64,000 nt of DNA, taken from contig NZ_CP065053.1 of NCBI RefSeq assembly GCF_015689335.1, positions 7,006,001-7,070,000 of the forward strand, read 5' to 3'. Below are positions 24,718 to 36,130 of this stretch, piece by piece. The position numbers and the translations under genes are program-made. The notes under the pieces were generated by a model. That model did not search any database. It was given only the letters and a program-made list of their open reading frames with translations, and was not told the DNA's origin. The stretch comes from Massilia antarctica (lineage in GTDB: Bacteria; Pseudomonadota; Gammaproteobacteria; Burkholderiales; Burkholderiaceae_D). Numbering within the stretch: the first letter of the stretch is position 1; every line of letters begins with the position of its first letter.

Positions 24718-25431
24718 ATGAACCTCACTTTCACGCCACCGCCACCACAACGCCACACTGCGGCATTGGCGTTGACAGTGCTCGTGCACGGCTTGCTGAT
24801 TGTTGGCTGGCAATATGCGCGACGCCTCCCGCCCGTCGATCACGATCCGGACCAGCGCATCCAGTGGGTCACGATCACGCCGCAGGCCAAGCCGAAGGTG
24901 CCGGCGCCGCCACCGCCGCCACGGCCTGAGGTGAGAAAAACGGCTGGCGCAAGTAGCGCGGCACTCCGCCCCGCCCGCGCCGCGCCGGCGCCGGCACAGC
25001 CAGCCACCGAACAGCCGGCCGAGGCGGTGACGGCCGAGGCGCCATCGACACTGGCGCCGAGCGCGGCCGACATCATGCAGCAAGCCAGGCGCAGCATCGG
25101 AAAAATCGACCAGGATTTGCGCAAGGCCCATCCAGGGCAGCCGATCACCGCACCCGTGACCAACGGGGCAAGCCGGCTGGCGCAGGGCATGCAGGCGGCC
25201 GCCGACGCCGCGCCCAACCGCTGGTACGAGGCGCCCAAGGTCACCGAGATCATCGATCCCGGCCCATACAGCCGGCGGCGCTACCGGGTGGTCGGCGCCA
25301 ACGGCACCTACTGCATCACGGTCGAATCGAATCACGCGCCCGATGGGCTGGACATCATGAAAAACGGCATCCAGCACAAGAAGACCACCTGCGAAAAGAG
25401 CGAACAGGCGGCCACCGAGCAGAAATGGTAA
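24718..25431 (+). CDS. Membrane-anchored periplasmic protein, TonB-like layout
   Basis: This encodes 237 residues. A short cytoplasmic end is followed by one membrane helix (about 14-32), a Pro-rich linker with APPPPPPRPE, and an Ala/Pro-rich stretch. The C-terminal domain (about 155-225) has SRRRYRVVGANGTYCITVES and a second Cys near the end, possibly a disulfide pair. The front half has the TonB or energy-transducer layout, but the C-terminal domain is not TonB and no exbBD genes are adjacent. Function unknown. Confidence 0.6.
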   Translation: MNLTFTPPPPQRHTAALALTVLVHGLLIVGWQYARRLPPVDHDPDQRIQWVTITPQAKPKVPAPPPPPRPEVRKTAGASSAALRPARAAPAPAQPATEQPAEAVTAEAPSTLAPSAADIMQQARRSIGKIDQDLRKAHPGQPITAPVTNGASRLAQGMQAAADAAPNRWYEAPKVTEIIDPGPYSRRRYRVVGANGTYCITVESNHAPDGLDIMKNGIQHKKTTCEKSEQAATEQKW

Positions 25432-25474
25432 GCGCGCCTCAGGTCCAGGTAGCGGCAGACGCGCACGCACGCCC

Positions 25475-26155
25475 TCACATACTCACTTTGTAGCACGTCC
25501 TCCAGGGCCGGCTGGTCAGGGACTGCCCTTCGATCCGGGTCCAGCCGGCACCTGCCGCAAAGCTGACCCACAGCTGATTGGGGCCGGCATAGGCCATGCT
25601 GCCGTCGCCGGCGAGGAAGAATGGATACGCGCCTTCGCGCACGGATTGATCAAGGTCGGCCAGCTTCTCGGCCTTGCCCGCCGTGGCGCGGTACAAGGCG
25701 ACGGGCAGCACCGGCCATCCGTACGAATCGGCACCGCCGATGAAGTACAGGGTGCGCCCGTTCCCGCCCACCAGGACGGCGCTGGAGGGAGCATCGGCGG
25801 CGTCGAATCGCAGTGGCAGCCGGGTCCAGCGCGCGCCTTTGCCGGCCTTGCGCACCAGATGGCGGCGACGGCGGTCGGCGCGGGTGGCGTACTGCACGCC
25901 GTCGGCGTCGGTATGCACGAACGACTCCTGCGGGGCGGTGGCCACGGGAGCGGGATGCCCGGCTTCCTCGGCGTCCGCGTCCAGCCAGGTCTTGCCCCCA
26001 TCGAGGCTGCGCAGCGTGCCGAAGCTCGCGCCGACCACGATCTCGCCGGTCGCGCTGGTGCGGGCCCAGTCGATATGCTCGTAGGAGCAGGAGCTTGCGC
26101 GCGCGGCGCCGGCGACCAACAACACACCGGCGAAGCACAGTAAGGACCGTCGCAT
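25475..26155 (-). CDS. Exported propeller-like protein, unknown
   Basis: This encodes 226 residues with a signal peptide (1-20, ending ARAS). Repeated short blades of the type GTLRSLDGGKTWLDAD, WTRLPLRFDAAD and AGWTRIEGQSL look like BNR/sortilin-type propeller repeats, in which SxDGGxTW is the hallmark. It is too short for a full propeller. It starts five bases after the leuA stop, so it is probably translated from the leuA mRNA, though a link to leucine synthesis is not obvious. Confidence 0.65.
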   Translation of the reverse strand: MRRSLLCFAGVLLVAGAARASSCSYEHIDWARTSATGEIVVGASFGTLRSLDGGKTWLDADAEEAGHPAPVATAPQESFVHTDADGVQYATRADRRRRHLVRKAGKGARWTRLPLRFDAADAPSSAVLVGGNGRTLYFIGGADSYGWPVLPVALYRATAGKAEKLADLDQSVREGAYPFFLAGDGSMAYAGPNQLWVSFAAGAGWTRIEGQSLTSRPWRTCYKVSM

Positions 26156-26160
26156 GCCGC

Positions 26161-27705
26161 CTACTGCTGCGGGTTGACGCGCTCGATCTTCGAGTGCAGC
26201 TTGTTCAGGCCCGACAAATAGGCCTTGGCCGAGGCGACGATGATGTCCGGGTCCGAGCCGACGCCGTTGACGATGCGGCCCGAACGCGACAGGCGCATCG
26301 TGACCTCGCCCTGGGACTGGGTACCGTTGCTGATCGCGTTGATCGAAAACAGCACCAGTTCGGCGCCGCTGGCCGCTTCCTTTTCGATGGCGTTGACGGT
26401 GGCGTCGACCGGGCCGTCGCCCTCGCCTTCGCACGAAAACTCCTTGCCGCCGATCGCGAACACCACCCTGGCGGTCGGGATTTCGCCGGTTTCGGAGCGC
26501 TGCGCCAGCGACACGAAGCGGTAATGTTCGTTTTCCTGGGCGTGTTCCTCGTCCGAGACGAGCGCCATGATGTCTTCATCGAAGATCTCGGACTTGCGGT
26601 CGGCCAGTTCCTTGAAGCGGGCAAAGGCGGCATTGACTTCGGCTTCGGATTCGAGCTCGATGCCCAATTCCCGCAGGCGTTCCTTGAACGCGTTGCGGCC
26701 CGACAGTTTGCCCAACACGATCTTGTTGGCGGCCCAGCCCACGTCTTCGGCGCGCATGATCTCGTACGTTTCGCGCGCCTTCAGGATGCCGTCCTGGTGG
26801 ATGCCGGAGGCGTGCGCGAAGGCGTTGGCGCCCACCACGGCCTTATTCGGCTGCACGGCGAAGCCGGTGATCTGCGACACCATTTTCGAGGCCGCCACGA
26901 TCTGCGTAGTGTCGATGCCCAGTTCCAGGCCGAAGTAGTCGCTGCGGGTGCGCAGCGCCATCACGACTTCTTCGAGCGCGGTGTTGCCGGCGCGTTCGCC
27001 CAGGCCATTGATGGTGCATTCGATCTGGCGCGCGCCGCCGATCATCACGCCGGCCAGCGAGTTGGCCACCGCCAGCCCAAGGTCGTTGTGGCAGTGGACC
27101 GACCAGATGGCCTTGTCGGAGTTGGGGATGCGTTCGCGCAGGCGCAAGATGGTGGCGCCGAATACGTCGGGCACCGCATAGCCGACCGTGTCGGGGAAGT
27201 TGATGGTGGTGGCGCCTTCGGCGATCACCGCTTCGAGCACGCGGCACAGAAAATCTTCGTCGGAGCGGCTGCCGTCTTCAGGCGAGAACTCGATGTCGTC
27301 GGTGTACTGGCGCGCGCAGCGGATGGCGATTTTCGCCTGTTCCAGGACCTGCTCCGGCTCCATGCGCAGCTTCATCTTCATGTGCAGGGGCGAGGTGGCG
27401 ATGAAGGTGTGGATGCGTTTGCGTTCGGCCGGCGCCAGCGCTTCGGCGGCGCGCGCGATGTCGCGGTCGTTGGCGCGCGAGAGCGAGCAGATGGTCGATT
27501 CGCGCACCGCGCCGGCAATGGCGCGGATGGCTTCGAAGTCGCCCGGCGAGGCGGCCGCGAAGCCGGCCTCGATGACGTCGACGCGCATGCGCTCGAGCTG
27601 GCGCGCAATGCGGACCTTTTCATCCTTGGTCATCGAGGCGCCGGGCGATTGCTCGCCGTCGCGCAGGGTGGTGTCAAAAATGATCAGGCGATTCGAATTC
27701 GTCAT
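26161..27705 (-). CDS. leuA: 2-isopropylmalate synthase
   Basis: This encodes 514 residues. It condenses acetyl-CoA with 2-oxoisovalerate, the first committed step of leucine synthesis. The catalytic barrel begins [15 protein letters not shown], with the metal site in [14 protein letters not shown] (about residue 205) and [18 protein letters not shown]. The C-terminal regulatory LeuA dimer domain (about 370-505), which binds leucine, is present, so feedback inhibition is expected. It lies 60 bases after pssA, an arrangement frequent in Burkholderiales, with the ilv genes a few kb upstream. Confidence 0.97.
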   Translation of the reverse strand: MTNSNRLIIFDTTLRDGEQSPGASMTKDEKVRIARQLERMRVDVIEAGFAAASPGDFEAIRAIAGAVRESTICSLSRANDRDIARAAEALAPAERKRIHTFIATSPLHMKMKLRMEPEQVLEQAKIAIRCARQYTDDIEFSPEDGSRSDEDFLCRVLEAVIAEGATTINFPDTVGYAVPDVFGATILRLRERIPNSDKAIWSVHCHNDLGLAVANSLAGVMIGGARQIECTINGLGERAGNTALEEVVMALRTRSDYFGLELGIDTTQIVAASKMVSQITGFAVQPNKAVVGANAFAHASGIHQDGILKARETYEIMRAEDVGWAANKIVLGKLSGRNAFKERLRELGIELESEAEVNAAFARFKELADRKSEIFDEDIMALVSDEEHAQENEHYRFVSLAQRSETGEIPTARVVFAIGGKEFSCEGEGDGPVDATVNAIEKEAASGAELVLFSINAISNGTQSQGEVTMRLSRSGRIVNGVGSDPDIIVASAKAYLSGLNKLHSKIERVNPQQ

Positions 27706-27765
27706 GGCGGCTCCATTGGGCTAGTGTAAGGGCGTGCGCCGGCTGCCATCGAATCGCATCGATGG

Positions 27766-28632
27766 TCAGCGGCGTTCGCTCGGGTCGACAGGGTCGTCGT
27801 CGGTCTGCACGATGCTCACCGGCTTGCCTTTCGCAAGGCGCCACGCGTACACGGCATAGCCGGACAAACCATAAATAACAAACAGCGGCATCAGTACTTT
27901 TGGCGGGTCGATCGAGACCAGCGCCAGCGCCAGCGCGATCAGGAACACGGCGATGAACGGGACCGATTTGCGGAAGTTGACATCCTTGAAGCTGTAGAAC
28001 GGGACGTTGGTGACCATGGTCAGGCCGGCGAACAGCGCGATGCCCCACGAGAGCCACGGCAGCTCGGCGCCGGAAAAACCGAGGTCGCTCATCATCAGCA
28101 CGAAGCCGGCCACCATGGCGGCGGCAGCCGGGCTGGGCAAGCCCTGGAAGAAGCGCTTGTCGACCACTTCGATATTGGTGTTGAAGCGCGCCAGGCGCAA
28201 GGCGGCGCCGGCGCAATAGACAAAGGCGGCCAGCCAGCCGAATTTGCCAAGGCCGCGCAGCGACCATTCGTAGATCACCAGCGCCGGCGCGGCGCCGAAG
28301 GAAACCATGTCGGCCAGGCTGTCGTACTGGGCGCCGAATTCGGATTGGGTGTTGGTCAGGCGGGCGATGCGCCCGTCGAGGCCATCGAGGACCATGGCGA
28401 TGAAAATGGCCCAGCCGGCGTGTTCGAAGCGCTGGTTCATGGCCATGACGATGGCGTAAAAACCGCAGAACAGCGCGGCGGTGGTGAAGGCATTCGGTAA
28501 CAGGTAGATTCCACGGCGCCGCATCGGGTTGCCGTCGGCATCGACCCGGCGGCCAATCTTGCTAAAGCGGGATAGCTTGCCACCCTTCGCTTTCGGGACT
28601 GAGGGCTTTCTGCGGCGTGGGAAGGTGGCCAT
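27766..28632 (-). CDS. pssA: CDP-diacylglycerol-serine O-phosphatidyltransferase
   Basis: This encodes 288 residues. It makes phosphatidylserine from CDP-diacylglycerol and serine, leading to phosphatidylethanolamine. The CDP-alcohol phosphatidyltransferase motif is seen as DGLDGRIARL, followed by FGAQYDSLADMVSFG, which supplies the conserved Asp residues (about 80-110). Seven or eight membrane segments follow. The N-terminus is very basic (RRRKPSVPKAKGGK). The gene sits upstream of leuA. The start at 28632 was taken for MATFPRRR; a start five codons earlier is possible. Confidence 0.93.
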   Translation of the reverse strand: MATFPRRRKPSVPKAKGGKLSRFSKIGRRVDADGNPMRRRGIYLLPNAFTTAALFCGFYAIVMAMNQRFEHAGWAIFIAMVLDGLDGRIARLTNTQSEFGAQYDSLADMVSFGAAPALVIYEWSLRGLGKFGWLAAFVYCAGAALRLARFNTNIEVVDKRFFQGLPSPAAAAMVAGFVLMMSDLGFSGAELPWLSWGIALFAGLTMVTNVPFYSFKDVNFRKSVPFIAVFLIALALALVSIDPPKVLMPLFVIYGLSGYAVYAWRLAKGKPVSIVQTDDDPVDPSERR

Positions 28633-28745
28633 ATGTTTCCGTTTCAAGTAATTGGATCGCTTGCTGCGGCCGCGTCCGAAAGTGGACGCGGCTGGTTTGC
28701 CACTTATTATAGTGGGAGCACCGTCAACTTAGCGATCAGATACTT

Positions 28746-29495
28746 TTACCTGAATTTCACCTTTCCAACAAGACGCATCTGCAGGGTGGTTTCGCCCGGT
28801 TCGAAGCTCGGTTCGGCCACTTCGGTCGATTCCGCCTTGGCGGCGCGCATCAGCATCGGGGCGGAGTCTTGCTGGCCACCATAGTTGCCGGACCCCTCAA
28901 AGTCCACCGTATCGACCACTGCTTCGGCCAGGGTGCGGCCCATGGCGCTGGCGATCGCGGCGACCCTTTCGTTCAGGTTCTTGTAGGTGGCGATGAGGCG
29001 CTGGGCGTCGAGCTTGCGGGTGGTGTCGGGCGAGAGGCCGAAATTGAGGCCGTTCAGGGCCAGGATTTTTTGCACGGCGGCCGTCATCTTCGGCAGGTTA
29101 GCCAGGTTGGTGGTTTTCACTTCCAGATACTGGCCGACTCTCCAGCCGGTCGGCACGAGCGGACGAGGCTGCGGTTGGCCATCCGGACGCGGCACCACTT
29201 CCGGATAGATCGGGTAGGTATAGTAGCCGACCGTCTTGAGGATTGCTTTCGGATCTTCGCGGCGCACGATCTCGGTGCCCTGCTTCATCTTCTGGTTCAC
29301 GCGCGAGGCGGCGGCGGCCTTGTCCTTGTCCTGCTCTTCGATAAAGAAGGTGGCGACGACCTGGTCGTTCGGATGGGTGACTTCACCGTAGGCGGGAACA
29401 ATCACCATCGCGCCGGCGGTCGCAAGCTGCGTTTGGGCGTGCGCTTGGGTGGCGAGGGTCAGGGCGGCGATTAATGCAATTTTTTTGAGGGACAT
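28746..29495 (-). CDS. SIMPL domain (DUF541) periplasmic protein
   Basis: This encodes 249 residues with a signal peptide (1-20, ending AHA). The SIMPL/DUF541 domain covers most of the rest, with EVTHPNDQVVATFFIEEQ near the start and the typical RKLDAQRLIATYKNLNER helix in the second half. Members are periplasmic or outer-membrane proteins; some are linked to oxidative stress, others to signalling, and most are untested. It lies upstream of pssA in the same direction with 113 bases between. Confidence 0.85.
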   Translation of the reverse strand: MSLKKIALIAALTLATQAHAQTQLATAGAMVIVPAYGEVTHPNDQVVATFFIEEQDKDKAAAASRVNQKMKQGTEIVRREDPKAILKTVGYYTYPIYPEVVPRPDGQPQPRPLVPTGWRVGQYLEVKTTNLANLPKMTAAVQKILALNGLNFGLSPDTTRKLDAQRLIATYKNLNERVAAIASAMGRTLAEAVVDTVDFEGSGNYGGQQDSAPMLMRAAKAESTEVAEPSFEPGETTLQMRLVGKVKFR

Positions 29496-29980
29496 GATTT
29501 TCTCCAGGTGAATGACAAGCACACGAGGCATTTCTACCTCATCAGCTTGGTTAACCCGGACGATACCCGGAATCGGAAGGACCACGTACCGTTGTAATCA
29601 AAATTTGCAAATTTGAGAAGGTTGATTACATCTCATCACGCGTCGTTCCCGCGCAGCGCCCAGTTTCAAGGAAACTCCTCAAATCTCTTGGAACTGTGCA
29701 AAGCCAGAGGCCGGTTCCAAATGGCGCTAACTTATGCTCCGTCTTTCCCGCGCAGGCGGGAATCCAAGTTCGTCGAGCCGCCTGTGACTGCGCTACGGAA
29801 TTGGATTCCCGCCTGCGCGGGAAAGACGGTCTTGGAGTTTGTGGTCGGAAAAATGCTGAACCTAACGCCATCGAGTCCAAAAGCCAGTTCCTGGAGAGGC
29901 GGGAACCCAAGTCCGTAGCTCAGTCACTCGTTACTCAACTAACTTGGGTTCCCGCCTGCGCGGGAACGACGAGGGGACGC
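29496..29980. other. Intergenic region filled by nested inverted repeats
   Basis: The 485 bases between the SIMPL gene and ilvC hold no gene. Most of the stretch is made of inverted repeats built on the word TTCCCGC(C/G)TGCGCGGGAA, given separately. The first 100 bases hold the presumed promoter of the SIMPL gene. Confidence 0.7.
29642..29970. repeat. Nested palindromic repeats, betaproteobacterial intergenic type
   Basis: Three layers are visible. A perfect 27-base inverted pair, 29741-29767 against 29801-29827, is separated by 33 bases. A second, 16-base pair is at 29897-29912 and 29942-29957 (AGGCGGGAACCCAAGT and its complement). The outermost 15 bases, GTCGTTCCCGCGCAG at 29642-29656 and its complement at 29956-29970, also pair. 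The core word is of the extragenic type often found scattered in Burkholderiales genomes. Fold-back RNA here would also act as a bidirectional 3' structure next to the ilvC stop. Confidence 0.85.
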
Positions 29981-31535
<1,555 letters not shown>

Positions 31536-31536
<1 letters not shown>

Positions 31537-33263
31537 TACAGGTCCTCCGAGCCGAGCAGCATTTCGGACAAGCCCTTGCCGGCCTTGACCATCGGCCAGA
31601 CATTTTCGGACTGGTCAGTGATGAAGTTCATGAACACGAGGCGGTCTTTCATGCCGAAGGCTTCTTTCAGTGCACCGTCGACGTCGCCCGGCTTGTCGAT
31701 CTTCATGCCGACGTGGCCGAACGATTCGGCCAGCATCGAGAAGTCCGGCAGCGAATCCATGTAGGACTCGGAATAGCGCGAACCGTAATCGATCTGTTGC
31801 CACTGGCGCACCATGCCGAGGAAGCGGTTGTTGAGCAAAATGATTTTCGGCGTCAGGTGGTACTGCTTGCAGGTAGCCAGTTCCTGGATGCACATCTGGA
31901 TCGAGCCTTCGCCGGTGATGCAGGCGACCGTGGCGTCGGGATTGGCCATCTGCACGCCCATGGCGTACGGCAAGCCCACACCCATCGTGCCCAGGCCGCC
32001 GGAATTGATCCAGCGGCGCGGCTTGTCGAACGGGTAGTACTGGGCCGCCCACATCTGGTGCTGGCCGACGTCGGACGTAATAAAAGCGTCGCCCTTGGTG
32101 ATTTCCCACACCTTTTGCACCACCGATTGCGGCTTGATGACGAGGTCGGAATCGGCGTATTTCAGGCAGTCGCGGCCACGCCATTCGCCAATCTGCTTCC
32201 ACCAGTCTTTCAGCGGGGCGGCATTGACCTTGGCGTCGGCGGCGTCGAGCTGCGCCAGGAATTCGATCAGCACGTCCTTGACGTTGCCGACGATGGGAAT
32301 ATCGACCTTGACCCGCTTGGAAATCGACGATGGATCGATGTCCACGTGGATGATCTTGCGCGGGTTGGAGGCGAAGTGTTTCGGGTTGCCGATCACACGG
32401 TCGTCGAAGCGGGCGCCGATGGCGATCAGGACGTCGCAGTGCTGCATCGCCATGTTCGCTTCGTAGGTGCCGTGCATGCCGGGCATGCCGAGGAACTTGT
32501 CGCTCGATGCGCGGTAGGCGCCCAGGCCCATCAGGGTGTTGGTGACCGGAAAACCCAGCTTGTCGACCAGCTTGTTCAGCTCGGGCGAGGCATTGGCCAG
32601 GATCACGCCGCCGCCGGTGTAGATCATCGGCCGTTCCGCTTGCAGCAGCAATTGCACGGCCTTGCGGATCTGGCCCGAATGGCCCTTGTCGATCGGCTTG
32701 TACGAGCGCATCTCGATATCCTTCGGATAGTCGTAGACGCATTTGTGCATGCTGATGTCTTTGGGAATATCGACCAGGACCGGACCGGGACGGCCGGTGC
32801 GCGCAATGAAGAACGCTTTCTTGATTGTGGCGGCCAGGTCTTTCACATCCTTCACGAGGAAATTGTGCTTGACGCAGGGGCGCGTGATGCCGACGGTATC
32901 GCATTCCTGGAAGGCATCCTGGCCGATCGCGGTGCTGGGCACCTGGCCGGAAATGACGACCATCGGAATCGAATCCATGTACGCCGTCGCCAGGCCGGTG
33001 ACGGCATTGGTGACACCCGGACCGGAGGTGACCAGGGCCACGCCGACGGTGTTCGAGCTGCGCGAATAGGCATCTGCCGCATGCACGGCGGCCTGCTCAT
33101 GGCGTACCAGGACGTGTTGGAATTTGTCTTGCTTGAAGATGGCGTCGTAGATGTAGAGTACGGCGCCGCCTGGATAACCGAAAACGTGTTTGACGCCTTC
33201 TTCCGCCAGACAACGGACAAGTATTTCGGACCCCGTGATGGTGGCCGATGATTCGTTGTTCAT
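31536..33263 (-). CDS. ilvI: Acetolactate synthase large subunit
   Basis: This encodes 575 residues. It is the thiamine-diphosphate enzyme that joins two pyruvates, or pyruvate and 2-oxobutyrate. The N-terminal PYR domain has the catalytic Glu region VFGYPGGAVLYIYDA; the PP domain has GEGSIQMCIQELATC, the Mg/ThDP motif. AAAGGA lies seven bases before the ATG. It is the first gene of the operon. Whether it should be called ilvB or ilvI cannot be settled from one locus. About 510 bases upstream carry no gene. Confidence 0.96.
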
Positions 33264-33774
33264 GATACATTCCTTTCAAGACCCATTGGGAGGTGATCGG
33301 ATGCTCTTTCCTAACGAGATACACGTGTCGCGACAGTGCTCAGGCTTCCCTTCTTTCTGCGGTCACGTCGATCTTTCACGTACCCATAGATACGTTACGA
33401 ACCGGCGCTAAACGCAACTCGTTTGGCGTGAGTTTCTGTAGCGATTACTGCGAACCTCTCGCGCTTGTGGCGCGGGTTAGAGCAAACTGCCTACATATGA
33501 AAGCGCGTCACGTCGATGTTGGCCTTGTGTGGCGTTCTCGACTTGACCATACAGCTTCGGGGTTGCAAAGCGTCATATACCTTACTGCGTTGCACCATTG
33601 CGGTCAAGTTAAATCGGCCCGGTCCGGCTGCTTTCGTGGCGTTGCGCAGGGCAATCACCGTAAATATCATGCAAAAAGACGCATTCTTTGCTAGCATGCG
33701 TCAGTTTTCTCCAATGCCCACAGGCTATGTACCTGAGGTGCTTCAAGGTTTCGTCACATCCCACCCCTGTTCGC
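33264..33774. other. Divergent upstream region of ilvI and ECF sigma gene
   Basis: About 510 bases carry no supportable gene. I looked on the minus strand for a branched-chain leader peptide with an attenuator and found none. An inverted GCGC-rich stretch (CTCGCGCTTGTGGCGCGGG near 33459-33477) is present. Promoters for ilvI and for the sigma factor must lie here. Confidence 0.4.
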
Positions 33775-34344
33775 ATGGCCACAGACAAAGAGTTATCCGA
33801 TTTTCTTGAGAATGTCGAGCGGCGCGCTTTCAAGCAAGCCGTGTACGCCGTCCGCAAGGATGAAGCGGCCCTGGATATCGTGCAGGACGCGATGATCAAG
33901 CTCGCCGAAAAATACGGAGACAAGCCGGCGGCCGAGCTGCCGATGCTGTTCCAGCGCATTCTCCAAAACACCATCCTCGATTACTTCCGGCGTGAAAAGG
34001 TGCGCAATACCTGGGTCAGCCTCTTCTCGGGCATGGGCAAGCGCGATGGAGAAGACGAAGAATTTGATATACTTGAGTCGCTTGAGGCGGAACAAGGTTC
34101 GGCCTCGGCGGAGTCGAGCGCCGACCAGGTCGAGCGCCAGCAAACCTTGACCCTGATCGATGCCGAAGTACAAAAACTGCCGGCGCGTCAACGGGAAGCC
34201 TTCCTCATGCGTTACTGGCAAGACATGGACGTGGCTGAAACAGCCGAAGCGATGGGGTGTTCCGAGGGAAGTGTCAAAACGCACTGCTCGCGAGCGACCC
34301 ATACCCTCGCTGAAGCGCTGAAAGCCAAGGGAATAAAATTATGA
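33775..34344 (+). CDS. ECF-type RNA polymerase sigma factor
   Basis: This encodes 189 residues. Region 2 is seen in FKQAVYAVRKDEAALDIVQD and MLFQRILQNTILDYFRREKV; region 4 in LPARQREAFLMRYWQDMDV and GCSEGSVKTHCSRATHTL. An acidic spacer (EDEEFDILESLEAEQ) joins them. It overlaps the next gene by four bases. Together with DUF3619, DUF3106 and RDD genes it forms a block conserved in Burkholderiales. The signal is unknown. The start at 33775 was chosen because the upstream extension is poor. Confidence 0.88.
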   Translation: MATDKELSDFLENVERRAFKQAVYAVRKDEAALDIVQDAMIKLAEKYGDKPAAELPMLFQRILQNTILDYFRREKVRNTWVSLFSGMGKRDGEDEEFDILESLEAEQGSASAESSADQVERQQTLTLIDAEVQKLPARQREAFLMRYWQDMDVAETAEAMGCSEGSVKTHCSRATHTLAEALKAKGIKL

Positions 34345-34733
34345 ATACCGACGATCTGAATTTTGCGTACAAGGTACGCCATGCCCTGAACGAACACCTC
34401 GACGACATGCCCGTGTCGACCAGCGAGCGCCTGGCCGCCGCGCGCGCCGCCGCGATGGCGCGCAAGAAGCCGCACGCGCCCGTCAAGGCGGCGCAAACCC
34501 AGCTGGCTGGCAATATCGGCGCCCTGTTTTCGTTTTCCTCGCTCGGCCGCATGGGCGTGGCGCTTCCCCTGATGGCGCTGGTGGCGGGCCTGGCCGGCGT
34601 GTATCAGTACGAAGAACAGCAGCGCATCGCTGAAATCGCCGAGCTCGACGCGGCAGTCCTGTCCGACGAGTTACCGCTGACGGCGTATCTGGACCAGGGT
34701 TTCAACGCCTACCTCGCGCAGCGCGGCCAATAA
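34341..34733 (+). CDS. DUF3619 membrane protein, possible anti-sigma factor
   Basis: This encodes 130 residues and overlaps the sigma factor stop (ATGA). A cytoplasmic part of about 70 residues (NFAYKVRHALNEHLDDMPVS) is followed by one membrane helix (about 74-90: VALPLMALVAGLAGVYQY) and a short acidic periplasmic tail. A one-helix protein coupled to an ECF sigma gene is the usual form of an anti-sigma factor. The family itself has no proven function, so this is inference from position and topology. Confidence 0.8.
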   Translation: MNTDDLNFAYKVRHALNEHLDDMPVSTSERLAAARAAAMARKKPHAPVKAAQTQLAGNIGALFSFSSLGRMGVALPLMALVAGLAGVYQYEEQQRIAEIAELDAAVLSDELPLTAYLDQGFNAYLAQRGQ

Positions 34734-34735
34734 GG

Positions 34736-35563
34736 ATGACCTACGCGACCCCGTCGTTGACGTCCCTGGCGCTCGCCCTTGCCTTGTTGGCAGCAACTGG
34801 CGCGGCGGGTAGCGCCGCAGCCCAGAGCGGTGCGCCCGCGCCCGCCGGCGCTCCCCTGCAAGCCCCGGCCGCCGTTCCAGGGCAGACGCCGGCGCCAGCC
34901 ACCGCCCCCATTTCCAAGCCCGCGCCGGTCCTGGCGCCCGTCGTCAAGCCCGCGCCAGCCACGGCCGCGCCTGGCACTGTCAAAGCGGCGCCCCTGGGCG
35001 ACAAACTCTTGTGGAAAGACCTCTCGCGCCCGCAGCAGCTCGCGCTCGACCCGCTCAAGGGCGAGTGGGACAACATGGAAACGGCGCGCAAGCAAAAGTG
35101 GGTCGATATCGCCAACCGCTATTCCTCGATGAAACCCGATGAGCAGTTGCGGGTGCAGGAGCGCATGCGCGACTGGATCAAGCTCACGCCTGCGGAGCGG
35201 CGCCTGGCGCGCGAAAACTATACCCTGAGCAAAAAACTCGACAAGAGCAAGAAGTCGGTCGAATGGGAAAAATACCAGCAATTGCCCGACGAAGAAAAGA
35301 AAAAGCTGGCACTTGACGCCGCTGTCGCGAAAAAGCAGGTTACCAACCTGCCGCCGACCACCCAGACCAAGCCGGTTGCACCGACCAAGCCGCCTGCCGC
35401 CTGTCCGCCCGGCACGATCCGCAATGCCCCGGCCGCCGTGCCGCGCTGCATCGCCAGCCCGTCCGCGGGCGCACCGCTGGCCGTGCCGGCCACGCCGCCG
35501 GCCACCATTTCACCTATCACACCGCCGGCCCCCCCGGCTGCTCCCGTATCCAATGCAAAATAG
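34736..35563 (+). CDS. DUF3106 exported protein
   Basis: This encodes 275 residues. A signal peptide (1-29) precedes an Ala/Pro-rich linker. The DUF3106 core spans about 85-180 (LLWKDLSRPQQLALDPLKGE and MKPDEQLRVQERMRDWIKL). Its pattern of W..LsP.Q...L.PL repeats and (M/L)(K/T)P(D/A)E(Q/R) repeats is reminiscent of periplasmic heavy-metal-resistance or Spy-like helical proteins. A second low-complexity Pro-rich tail ends the protein. It starts three bases after the DUF3619 stop and is clearly in the same operon. Confidence 0.82.
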   Translation: MTYATPSLTSLALALALLAATGAAGSAAAQSGAPAPAGAPLQAPAAVPGQTPAPATAPISKPAPVLAPVVKPAPATAAPGTVKAAPLGDKLLWKDLSRPQQLALDPLKGEWDNMETARKQKWVDIANRYSSMKPDEQLRVQERMRDWIKLTPAERRLARENYTLSKKLDKSKKSVEWEKYQQLPDEEKKKLALDAAVAKKQVTNLPPTTQTKPVAPTKPPAACPPGTIRNAPAAVPRCIASPSAGAPLAVPATPPATISPITPPAPPAAPVSNAK

Positions 35564-36101
35564 CACGACCCCGATTGCCACGCCTACCCTGAAACGTCGT
35601 CTGATCTGCATGGTGTACGAGCTGTTCCTGCTGGCCGCCGTGGTCATGTTCGGCCTGCTCGTCTTCCTGCTGGTCACCCAGAAAATGAGCCAGAGCATTA
35701 TCGAACATGGCCGCACTGTCGTGCTGTTCCTGGTGCCGGGCGCCTATTTCATCTATTCGTGGACCGACAAGGGATACACCTTGGCCATGAAAACCTGGCG
35801 TATCAAGCTGGTCAAGGTCGGCTATGCGAGCGTGCCGCTCAAGGCGGCCGTGGTGCGCTACCTGCTGGCATGGGGCTGGGTGTTGCCGGCATTGGTGATT
35901 TGCTGGCGTTTTCATCTGACCAGCAAGACCGAGGTGGCGATCGCGCTGGCGATCAATGTCGCACTGTGGGCGATGACAGCGTTTATCTACGAGGACCGCC
36001 AGTTCTTGCACGACAGGCTGGCTGGCACCCGGCTGATTCTCCTGCCCAAGCCGGTCAAGGCCGGCAAGGCTGAGCAGGCAGCCAAGCCCGCAGAGGCCTG
36101 A
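35553..36101 (+). CDS. RDD family membrane protein
   Basis: This encodes 182 residues. The RDD hallmarks are present: an Arg in LKRRLICMVYELFLLA, a Tyr/Trp stretch before KTWRIKLVK, and the Asp pair near DRQFLHDRLAGTRLI. Three or four hydrophobic segments are seen. Members of the family have been linked to ion or substrate transport, but most have no known substrate. Its ATG lies inside the end of the DUF3106 gene, so translation is coupled. Last gene of the sigma-factor operon. Confidence 0.85.
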   Translation: MQNSTTPIATPTLKRRLICMVYELFLLAAVVMFGLLVFLLVTQKMSQSIIEHGRTVVLFLVPGAYFIYSWTDKGYTLAMKTWRIKLVKVGYASVPLKAAVVRYLLAWGWVLPALVICWRFHLTSKTEVAIALAINVALWAMTAFIYEDRQFLHDRLAGTRLILLPKPVKAGKAEQAAKPAEA

Positions 36102-36130
36102 TTTTCGAAGCTGGCAGCAGTGAGGAGGTC

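Noticed and set aside
31713..33251. Plus-strand open frame opposite ilvI
   Set aside because: ilvI is certain. The antisense product has no family features and is explained by third-position GC bias.
33264..33420. Leader peptide/attenuator for ilvI
   Set aside because: No short frame rich in Leu, Val or Ile codons followed by alternative hairpins could be found.
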